Shown piece after piece: positions 5,683-11,973 of a DNA stretch of 22,750 nt. Source of the stretch: UMGS1649 sp964481385 (GTDB lineage Bacteria; Bacillota; Clostridia; TANB77; CAG-465); the NCBI GenBank assembly GCA_964481385.1, contig CAYZTN010000016.1, positions 1-22,750 on the forward strand. The letters run 5' to 3'. Within the stretch, counting starts at the first letter, position 1. Each line of letters begins with the position of its first letter. Position numbers and translations under genes: made by a program. The notes below the pieces were generated by a model that was given only the letters and a program-made list of their open reading frames with translations, searched no databases and had not been told where the DNA came from.

Positions 5683-7509
5683 ATGGCGTGGTACATATTA
5701 ATTTCATTTTGTATATATATAATTACAGATTATATATACATATATAACTTTTTAGATTCAAAATTTTTACTCACTGCTTCTGGTAGTAAACTTAAGAATT
5801 CTCAAAATATATCTAAATCTAAATATATTTTAACTCTTGAAGAATTTATTGTTTTATTAATTATAACTCTTATAGCGTTCCTTTTGAATTTGGCAATCGT
5901 CTATTCTGCACTTAATTCCAATTTTTTAGAGATAAATATATTTTCAAAAACTGTAAATATTGCAGCTTTATTTGGTAATAAATATGCCTTAGTTAAAGTG
6001 ATATATTACATTTCTTCAGCGGTTTTTATTTACATTATGTGTTTTTCTTACAAAACAAAAATATTTGATGTGTTAAGGAAAATTAAATCTCGCAATGATT
6101 ACGATATTTCAAGCGTTCCGTCAGCAGACGATAAACTCTTTTTCTTAGGAGCTTTTCTTGATAACACTCCTATATTTTTAAAGCAGAAAGCACTTTACCA
6201 AAATATGTTAATTACAGGAAGTATTGGAAGTGGAAAAACAAGTGGAGCTGTTTGTAATTTGACAGATGTGTTGATTAATAAAGGGCTTGGTGGGGTTATA
6301 TTAGACGCCAAAGGCAGCTTTATATCTTCGGTAAGAAAAATGTGTAAAAAAGCAGGTAGAGAGCAAGATTTACAAGAAGTTTCAATGACCTCAAATTATT
6401 ATTTTGAACTTTTGGATAAAAATATTATGCCACAAGAATTAGCAAATAGGTTAAGGCATGTTATAGAGCTAATAAGTCCAAACAACAATAGCGATACATA
6501 TTGGCTAGATAAGGTTGAAAATGTGTTTTTAAATTTAATAATTCTGATGGACTATTATGGCGTGAGAAACATGCACGAATTACATTTGCTAGTTACAAGT
6601 AAAGAGTATTTAGAAGAAAAGTTAAATGAATGCAAGGACCAGTTATTAAATAGTCCACCAGAAGATAAAACAGCTTTTGAAATGACTAATGCAATTTTGT
6701 TTTTAAAAGAGGAATACTTAAATTTAGATAGCAGAATATTTAGTGTTATAACTTCAGAGATCACTCGCCTTACAATACCACTCGTGACAGACTATGACGT
6801 GTATAAGCAGTTTATTGAACCAGATAGTAAAAAGGAGAAAATAGACTTCTATAACTCGAGTAACAAGATTGTAATATTAAGCATTAATATTGGAGAAAAC
6901 AAAGCTTTGTGTAAAATTATTTCAGTATTTTTAAAATTATCTTTTCAAAAATATATTTTATCTACACTTAAAAATTCAAAAAAGTTCCCATCATTTTTCA
7001 TTGCTGACGAATACCAAGAATTTGTAAATAAAGATGATAGCGATTTTTTATCTTTATCTAGAGAGGCAAAGTGCATAAATATAATCTCAACACAAAGCTA
7101 TAGCTCTATTAAAAATGCATTAAGAGATGAAAGTGCTGCTTTTGTAATAATACAGAATTTTGTAAATAAAATCTGGTTTAGAAATGATGACAATTATACT
7201 AATTCTGAAGTTGTTAAGCAACTAGGAAAAACTATAGTTAAAAGAGAGAATACATCTATTACTGAAAATGCACAAGAAAGTGTAAAAAGGTTTTTAGGAA
7301 ATGGTTTTAAAAACAGAAAGTCTAGTCTTTCAAATAGCATAAGTTATGTGTTAACAAAGGAAAATGAATATGACGAAAATTTCTTCTCAAGAGATTTAAA
7401 GACACATGAGGCACTAGCTTTTATTCAAGATACAAATGACGAGATTAAGCCAATTAAGGTTAAGTTTAGAATATGGGGGAAAGAGGATTATGTGGAAAAA
7501 GAAGGTTAA
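5683..7509 (+). CDS. VirD4/TraD-type T4SS coupling ATPase
   Basis: This 608-residue protein looks like a type IV coupling protein, an inner-membrane ATPase that delivers DNA or protein substrates to a secretion channel. Three hydrophobic segments lie at about residues 2-24, 53-76 and 103-122. The ATPase domain then carries Walker A GSIGSGKT (179-186), GVILDAKGSF (205-213), and Walker B FFIADEYQEF with D442 and E443. STQSYSSI (469-476) sits where the conserved Q-containing loop of TraD/VirD4 proteins occurs. The start ATG follows AGGTGG. It is first in an operon and overlaps the next gene by 20 bases. The sequence departs from typical conjugation proteins (DAKGS in place of DPKGE/D), so the transported substrate is unknown. 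No relaxase is nearby. Confidence 0.82.
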   Translation: MAWYILISFCIYIITDYIYIYNFLDSKFLLTASGSKLKNSQNISKSKYILTLEEFIVLLIITLIAFLLNLAIVYSALNSNFLEINIFSKTVNIAALFGNKYALVKVIYYISSAVFIYIMCFSYKTKIFDVLRKIKSRNDYDISSVPSADDKLFFLGAFLDNTPIFLKQKALYQNMLITGSIGSGKTSGAVCNLTDVLINKGLGGVILDAKGSFISSVRKMCKKAGREQDLQEVSMTSNYYFELLDKNIMPQELANRLRHVIELISPNNNSDTYWLDKVENVFLNLIILMDYYGVRNMHELHLLVTSKEYLEEKLNECKDQLLNSPPEDKTAFEMTNAILFLKEEYLNLDSRIFSVITSEITRLTIPLVTDYDVYKQFIEPDSKKEKIDFYNSSNKIVILSINIGENKALCKIISVFLKLSFQKYILSTLKNSKKFPSFFIADEYQEFVNKDDSDFLSLSREAKCINIISTQSYSSIKNALRDESAAFVIIQNFVNKIWFRNDDNYTNSEVVKQLGKTIVKRENTSITENAQESVKRFLGNGFKNRKSSLSNSISYVLTKENEYDENFFSRDLKTHEALAFIQDTNDEIKPIKVKFRIWGKEDYVEKEG

Positions 7510-7813
7510 ATTAGTAGCAATATTTTTAATTTGTGTGTTTGTTGTAGCTCCTACTGCACTACAAGCAGCGTCTACACCAACACTAGTTACAAAACTTAAT
7601 ACTGCGTTAAAAAAGATACTAGACTATTTTGAAAAGCTTGCTCCTGCAGCTGCAGGTGTTGCTATTGCAAGTGGAGTAATGGTAAGAAAGTTTAGTTTTG
7701 GAGATGAGCAAAAATTAATTTTAGGAAAAAGAATAATAGTAAATGCAATTTTAGGATATGCAATTATTTTGCTAATAGATGTAATACTAAAATTCGTAGA
7801 TACTTTGGTGTAG
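7490..7813 (+). CDS. VirB2/TrbC-like pilin subunit
   Basis: This 107-residue protein has the layout of T4SS major pilins: a basic N-terminus (MWKKKVKL), a hydrophobic signal segment ending in ALQA-A at about residues 24-28, a short soluble stretch, then two hydrophobic helices separated by a basic, polar loop (VRKFSFGDEQK). The second helix covers NAILGYAIILLIDVILKFV. I chose the ATG at 7490, preceded by AGAGG, because it gives a proper signal peptide. The frame opens upstream at 7436 inside virD4, but that extension lacks a site. It overlaps the coupling-ATPase gene and is followed four bases later by the VirB6-like gene, so translation is probably coupled. Confidence 0.75.
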   Translation: MWKKKVKLVAIFLICVFVVAPTALQAASTPTLVTKLNTALKKILDYFEKLAPAAAGVAIASGVMVRKFSFGDEQKLILGKRIIVNAILGYAIILLIDVILKFVDTLV

Positions 7814-7817
7814 TAGC

Positions 7818-8630
7818 GTGTCGGATATTGTTTCAGTTATAAACAGATTAGCTCAAGAATTGTATTCTACAGTTGAGGAAGAAGTTTTTGTAACACTAGA
7901 CAAACTCCTAGTTATAACTAAAGAAATACTTGAAATAGAGCCACTTAAAAATATGAACATAACTTCAGAAAATAATAGCATAGTGTTACTTGCACTTTGC
8001 TTTGCCACTATGGCAGGAATTTGTTTTGCATTTAAAAAAATAGTGAATATGTATAGAGCAGATAATGGAACAGATGTCATGAAGTTTATGTTACGACTAG
8101 TAATATGTTCTATGCTTAGCGTATCTGCTTGGTACATATGTGAAACCATATTAGATATTAACGGAATTATTACTGAGATTATACAAAGTATTGGAAAAGA
8201 TGTGACAGGTGAAAATATTTCTTTTGATACACTAAAACAAGTAATAGCTAACATTGACACAGATGAGAACTTTTTGTCTTTAGATGGTGCTATAAAAGGA
8301 ATGGTAGGGTTTGGAGCAGTAACACTTTTGTTTACATTTTGTATTAGGTATTTTATGACTGTGTTTCTAATTGTTGTATCGCCTATTGCGTTTATGACGG
8401 CAATAGATAAAAGCACTATTGGTATATTTTTGAAATGGGTAAAGTCATATATTTCTAATGTACTGCTACAAAATGTAGCGATTATTTTCATGATAATACC
8501 ATTAACAATTAAAGACACAGATAGCTTAGTATTCAAAGTAGTTTTAGTGGGAAGTATATATAGTTTATATAAAGTAAAAGATTTTGTTATGGGCTTTGTA
8601 TCTAATATATCATTTGAAAAGGAGAGCTAA
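7818..8630 (+). CDS. VirB6/TrbL-like polytopic T4SS channel protein
   Basis: This 270-residue membrane protein starts at GTG 7818, four bases after the pilin gene. Hydrophobic segments lie near residues 53-72, 90-112, 160-180, 182-197 and 215-232, with another around 238-255. The core RYFMTVFLIVVSPIAFMTAI followed by FLKWVKSYISNVLLQNVAIIF matches the TrbL/VirB6 pattern of a proline in a long helix, a W-containing amphipathic stretch and a Q in the next helix. VirB6 proteins form part of the inner-membrane channel. The soluble N-terminal 45 residues are acidic. No good ribosome binding site precedes the GTG, consistent with coupled translation. The stop overlaps the next start (TAATG). Confidence 0.72.
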   Translation: MSDIVSVINRLAQELYSTVEEEVFVTLDKLLVITKEILEIEPLKNMNITSENNSIVLLALCFATMAGICFAFKKIVNMYRADNGTDVMKFMLRLVICSMLSVSAWYICETILDINGIITEIIQSIGKDVTGENISFDTLKQVIANIDTDENFLSLDGAIKGMVGFGAVTLLFTFCIRYFMTVFLIVVSPIAFMTAIDKSTIGIFLKWVKSYISNVLLQNVAIIFMIIPLTIKDTDSLVFKVVLVGSIYSLYKVKDFVMGFVSNISFEKES

Positions 8631-8977
8631 TGGGAAAAGAAGAATTAAAGAGTAAAGTTTTTGGAAATTTCAATAGAAAAACAAAATGGTTAGGGCTTGT
8701 AGATTATAAAACGCTGATATTTCTTGCTATATATGTGTATTCCATTTATTGTGTTACAGGCATATTTAAAATACAAGTGCTAGCAAGAATATATATCTTA
8801 GTTATATTCAGTATTCCAGTGCTTATACTAACTACAATGTATATGTCTGAAGAAAGTGTTGTTGATATGTTTATTATGGTACTAAAGTATGTTATAAAGC
8901 CTAAGAGATACGTGCATATACCAAAGAAAAGTGATGATATTGGGCTGGTAGTGTCAGGTGATGCTAAGGAGTTTTGA
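8630..8977 (+). CDS. VirB3/PrgI-like T4SS membrane protein
   Basis: This 115-residue protein has a polar start, the segment TKWLGLVDYKTLIFLAIYVYSIY, a second hydrophobic helix at about residues 49-69, and a basic tail with KYVIKPKRYVHIPKK. This fits the VirB3/PrgI family, small two-helix proteins normally encoded just ahead of the VirB4 ATPase, with which they interact. Its start overlaps the VirB6-like stop by one base and has GGAGAG upstream. In complete systems a VirB4 gene of some 2 kb would follow; here only a 26-codon ORF does. The residues after about 95 (DDIGLVVSGDAKEF) are polar and may be disordered. Confidence 0.7.
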   Translation: MGKEELKSKVFGNFNRKTKWLGLVDYKTLIFLAIYVYSIYCVTGIFKIQVLARIYILVIFSIPVLILTTMYMSEESVVDMFIMVLKYVIKPKRYVHIPKKSDDIGLVVSGDAKEF

Positions 8978-8978
8978 A

Positions 8979-9059
8979 ATGTATAGAAAACAAATGTATA
9001 AAGATTATTATTTGCATAAAAATTGTAGTAATTGGTTTAAGTTTATGATATACTACTAA
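8979..9059 (+). CDS. 26-codon ORF with ideal ribosome binding site after the T4SS-like operon
   Basis: AAGGAG (8966-8971) sits inside the end of the VirB3-like gene, exactly 7 bases before an ATG at 8979. The frame reads 26 codons (MYRKQMYKDYYLHKN..., ending MIYY) and stops at 9057-9059. Position and spacing are what one expects for the start of the next operon gene, which in related clusters would be virB4. It may therefore be the remnant of a truncated gene, or a genuine small aromatic- and basic-rich peptide. The stop overlaps the promoter of the following toxin-antitoxin operon. I cannot match it to a family. Confidence 0.35.
   Translation: MYRKQMYKDYYLHKNCSNWFKFMIYY
9046..9054 (+). promoter_or_regulatory. 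Extended -10 promoter of the first toxin-antitoxin operon
   Basis: TGATATACT (9046-9054) is a TGn-extended -10 with no good -35. It lies about 30 bases ahead of the 9085 gene. Confidence 0.45.
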
Positions 9060-9084
9060 TAGGTTTCAAATAGGAGTTGAAAAT

Positions 9085-9297
9085 ATGGTTGATGTAAAAC
9101 AACGCATGATAGACATTGTTGATTCTGTGCCACAAGATTTTTTTGATGGTTTAAAGCCAACGGAAATGGTATTTAAGCTTATGATGGAGTACATAAGAAG
9201 GTATGGCGAAGATGAAACAACAATTATTCCCGGCACTGATAAACATTTGAATTTAGAAACGCTAAAGGAAATGCTTGGAGAAGGGACAATAAATTAG
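9085..9297 (+). CDS. Small acidic protein of unknown function, first gene of a TA operon
   Basis: This 70-residue protein starts at ATG 9085, with TAGGAG upstream at good spacing. It has no membrane segment. It is mildly acidic and reads as helical, with VKQRMIDIVDSVPQDFFDGLKPTEMVFKLMMEYIRRYG and a C-terminal KHLNLETLKEMLGEG. I do not recognise the family. It is followed after 14 bases by the antitoxin gene and is probably co-transcribed, so it could be a DNA-binding co-repressor or a second antitoxin component. That role is inferred only from position. Confidence 0.65.
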   Translation: MVDVKQRMIDIVDSVPQDFFDGLKPTEMVFKLMMEYIRRYGEDETTIIPGTDKHLNLETLKEMLGEGTIN

Positions 9298-9311
9298 AGG
9301 AGGAGTTAAAA

Positions 9312-9503
9312 ATGGAGTTTATGAAGAAAACTTTAAGTGAAGTTGATATACAAGAAAATACATTGTATGATTTTATATATAATTTAGTGTTTTTTGTATC
9401 TTTAAAAGAAAGTGAAGAAGATATAAAAAAAGGCAGAGTTTTGACTGTTGAAGAATCAAAGGCGAGGTTGATGAGAGAGTATGAAAATCTCAATATCGAG
9501 TAG
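9312..9503 (+). CDS. Antitoxin of a ParE/RelE-type module (module 1)
   Basis: This 63-residue acidic protein is encoded directly upstream of, and overlapping by 23 bases, a ParE/RelE-type toxin gene. AGGAGGAG precedes its ATG. The C-terminal half reads KESEEDIKKGRVLTVEESKARL, which resembles the short segment found in RelB/Phd-like antitoxins where G-R-x-LTxEE precedes a basic helix. No clear DNA-binding fold can be seen in the N-terminal half, so autoregulation might depend on the 9085 protein. It is unlike the two other antitoxins in the window except for this general layout. Confidence 0.65.
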   Translation: MEFMKKTLSEVDIQENTLYDFIYNLVFFVSLKESEEDIKKGRVLTVEESKARLMREYENLNIE

Positions 9504-9822
9504 AGTTCAAAGTAAAATCAAGGATATTACAGATTTCGCCTTAAAGATTTCCACAAATTATGCGAATAGAGTTATAAACGAAATATATTCTACTATATAT
9601 TTGATTGAAAACACACCAAATATTGGAAGGTATGTGCCTGAACTCCAAGGTAAACATTACCAGGAGCGAATTTGTGGAAATTATAGAATAATTTATATTG
9701 TTTCCAAGAAACATAATACAATTTTTATTAGATATATAATAAGCTGTAGACAAAATTCAAGTTTATTTTTTGAGGTTCATAAGAAAGAAATATTCGACTT
9801 TTTAAATCGATTATTCATTTAA
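9481..9822 (+). CDS. ParE/RelE-family toxin (module 1)
   Basis: This 113-residue basic protein has the family layout: an N-terminal helical half (VQSKIKDITDFALKIS, NYANRVINEIYSTIYLIENTPNIGRYVPEL), then beta strands ERICGNYRIIYIVSKKHNTIFIRYIISCRQ. The R-x-IIYIV strand and the final arginine are the usual hallmarks. ParE members poison gyrase and RelE members cleave mRNA on the ribosome; the sequence does not decide between them. There are about 15 extra residues at the C-terminus (FFEVHKKEIFDFLNRLFI) beyond the usual end. The ATG at 9481 lies inside the antitoxin gene, so the two are translationally coupled. Confidence 0.8.
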   Translation: MKISISSRVQSKIKDITDFALKISTNYANRVINEIYSTIYLIENTPNIGRYVPELQGKHYQERICGNYRIIYIVSKKHNTIFIRYIISCRQNSSLFFEVHKKEIFDFLNRLFI

Positions 9823-9901
9823 ATTTTATTCTTTATATTACAAATTCCAAATTTTTTAAAAAATATATAAAAAGCAAAGTTTACCGAACAAAATTTTACT
9901 G

Positions 9902-9930
9902 TTGTAAAATGTTTTTTCATTTGGTATAAT
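9902..9930 (+). promoter_or_regulatory. Promoter of the dnaD-like/dnaI-like/tex operon
   Basis: TTGTAA (9902-9907) and a perfect TATAAT (9925-9930) have a 17-base spacer, with TGG directly before the -10. The start site would be about 20 bases before the first gene. Confidence 0.8.
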
Positions 9931-9958
9931 CTTACCGTATGAAATGGGGAAGATAATA

Positions 9959-10918
9959 ATGAAATTTACTGAAAGGAAAAATAGGGAACTTATGGATATA
10001 TCTGTTCCTGGCATATTTGTTACCAACAATATGTTTGGACTGGATGAAATAAGTTTAAAGTTGTATTTATATATAAAGTTTTTAATAGATAATAATCTTT
10101 CTTTTGATATATCAGATATAGCAAAGAAGCTTTCAGTAAAGACATATGATATAGAAAATGCGTTTAGCACATTAGAAGACGAGGACCTTATATTAAAAAC
10201 AACTGACGGTTATGAGCTAATGGACGTAAAAGAGCAAGAGATTAACAAGACATACATTCCAAAATTAAAACCTGTAAAAACTGCAAAAACAATTACTGAG
10301 CAAAAAAGAATGGCAGCTGCTACCGCTATAAACGAAAGCTTTTTCCAAGGAATTATGGCACTAAGTTGGTATGTAGATATTAGCACATTGTTTGAAAAAT
10401 ATGGTTTTGATGAAGATGTAATGATAGCACTTTTTCACGAGTGTTCTGAAAGAAGAGCTTTGAAGAAAAACTACGTGTTTAAAGTTGCTGAAAATTGGTA
10501 TAAAGGTGGAGTAAAAACTTTTGAACAATTAGAAGATTATCTTACTGCACAAGAAGAATATAGCAAGATAAAGTCTAAGATTAAGTCAAGGCTACGTTTA
10601 AGTCGTACTTTTACAGAATACGAAGAAGCATATATTTTAAATTGGATTAAAAAGTATAAATACACATTTAATGAAATAGATTACGCAATTAAAAAAACAA
10701 TAGCAAAAGGAACACCTTCTATTGGATATATTGATGGAATTTTAAAAAACTGGAATGCTAAGGGATATAAAACACTGGAGGATGTTATAAAAAGTGAAGA
10801 AGAGCATACAAATGGTGCTACTATAAAGCAGTCACCAGTAACTAAAACAGTTGCTAAGAAAAAAGAGTATGAACAAAAAAGAGATGTTGATTTAAACGAT
10901 TTCTATGATAATTTGTAA
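9959..10918 (+). CDS. DnaD-family replication initiation protein
   Basis: This 319-residue protein has an N-terminal winged-helix region (about residues 15-90, including LDEISLKLYLYIKFL and DISDIAKKLSV) and two DnaD/DnaB_2-type C-terminal modules at about 128-190 and 208-276. Each module carries the YxxxIxxxW-like signature: YVFKVAENW at 172-180 and YIDGILKNW at 257-265. DnaD-type proteins remodel DNA at the origin and help load the replicative helicase in Firmicutes. The tail is basic and disordered. The frame opens five codons earlier, but GGGGAAG favours the ATG at 9959. It is followed after 23 bases by the helicase loader, a known clostridial arrangement. Confidence 0.88.
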   Translation: MKFTERKNRELMDISVPGIFVTNNMFGLDEISLKLYLYIKFLIDNNLSFDISDIAKKLSVKTYDIENAFSTLEDEDLILKTTDGYELMDVKEQEINKTYIPKLKPVKTAKTITEQKRMAAATAINESFFQGIMALSWYVDISTLFEKYGFDEDVMIALFHECSERRALKKNYVFKVAENWYKGGVKTFEQLEDYLTAQEEYSKIKSKIKSRLRLSRTFTEYEEAYILNWIKKYKYTFNEIDYAIKKTIAKGTPSIGYIDGILKNWNAKGYKTLEDVIKSEEEHTNGATIKQSPVTKTVAKKKEYEQKRDVDLNDFYDNL

Positions 10919-10941
10919 ATTACAAGAGTAAGGAGGGCAAA

Positions 10942-11961
10942 ATGCACAATTCTGTATATAACGAAATTGAAAGAGGATATGAACAAAAGAGAATGCGTGC
11001 AGTAGCGGAGGCAGCAAAAAAGAAAAAAGATTTAATAGAAATGTATCCAGAATTTGCGGCGCTTGAAGACGAATTAAATATTTATGCAATAGAACAAGCA
11101 AAATCGGCAATTAGGAAAACTGGTATAGACAAGCAAGTTGTAACAGAAAATATGGAAACCAAGATAAATGAAATTAAAGCGTCAATGGACAAGTTTTTGT
11201 TAGAGCATGGATTTTCAAAAGACTATTTAGAGCCAAATTACGAGTGCAAAAAGTGTCAAGATACGGGATTTGTAGAAGTAAATGGGAAAGTCAGTAAGTG
11301 TAGTTGCTTAATACAAAAATTAGTAGATATAACATATAAACAAAGCAACATGCTAAAATTAAATGAGGAAAACTTTAATACATTTGATACATGTTACTTT
11401 TCAAATATACCAAATAAAGAAAAATATGGCTCAGATAAGTCACCACTAGAAAATATATTAAATATTAAAAAAATAGCATTGGACTTTTGTAATAACATAG
11501 ACATGCCAGAGCAAAAAAGCTTATTGCTTATTGGAAATACAGGAACAGGCAAGACCTTTATAAGTAACGCTATTGCCGCTCAGGTTATATCACAAGGTTT
11601 TTCTGTGCTATACCAGACAGCTCCAATTCTTATGGATATGATGTTAGATAGCAAAATTCGTGGAAGCAAAGAAGACGCTTTAAGAGAAAAATATGACCAA
11701 ATATTTGATGTCGACCTCCTTATAATAGACGACTTAGGAACGGAAACATTAAATAGCATGAAGTTCACAGAGTTGTTTAATATAATAAACACAAGACTTT
11801 TAAAAAATAAGAAAACGGTTATTTCAACCAATCTTGTTTTACCAGAGCTTGCAGAACAATATGATGCACGTGTAATGTCAAGGCTTATTGGAAACTATAC
11901 AATATGCAAGTTTTATGGTGAAGATATACGTTTGAAAAAGAAGAAAATGCAAGAAAGATAG
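10942..11961 (+). CDS. DnaI/DnaC-type helicase-loader ATPase
   Basis: This 339-residue AAA+ protein is predicted to load the replicative helicase. The N-terminal third is helical (residues 1-95), followed by a zinc-binding motif: C102-x2-C105 in CKKCQDTGF, then C120-x-C122. The ATPase domain has Walker A GNTGTGKT (198-205), Walker B LLIIDDLG (259-266), a sensor segment KKTVISTNL and an Arg-rich end (DARVMSRLIGN). This combination is typical of DnaI-like loaders and separates it from IS21 IstB, which lacks the zinc region. AAGGAGGG lies six bases before the ATG. It is the middle gene of a three-gene operon. Confidence 0.9.
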   Translation: MHNSVYNEIERGYEQKRMRAVAEAAKKKKDLIEMYPEFAALEDELNIYAIEQAKSAIRKTGIDKQVVTENMETKINEIKASMDKFLLEHGFSKDYLEPNYECKKCQDTGFVEVNGKVSKCSCLIQKLVDITYKQSNMLKLNEENFNTFDTCYFSNIPNKEKYGSDKSPLENILNIKKIALDFCNNIDMPEQKSLLLIGNTGTGKTFISNAIAAQVISQGFSVLYQTAPILMDMMLDSKIRGSKEDALREKYDQIFDVDLLIIDDLGTETLNSMKFTELFNIINTRLLKNKKTVISTNLVLPELAEQYDARVMSRLIGNYTICKFYGEDIRLKKKKMQER

Positions 11962-11973
11962 AGGAAAATATAT

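Noticed and set aside
7853..8536. 227-residue antisense ORF over the VirB6-like gene
   Set aside because: It is the shadow of a membrane protein gene. The plus frame has TrbL-type motifs and operon overlaps; the minus frame has neither a ribosome binding site nor a family signature.
5369..9822. tRNA-Thr as attachment site of an integrated element spanning the T4SS-like genes
   Set aside because: No integrase gene is present and no copy of the tRNA 3' end was found downstream; only an 8-base match (TCCAAATT) occurs near 9845, which is not significant in AT-rich DNA.
10942..11961. IS21 IstB ATPase (which would mark an insertion sequence)
   Set aside because: The N-terminal zinc motif, length and position between a DnaD-like gene and tex fit a helicase loader. 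No istA gene or IS ends are present.
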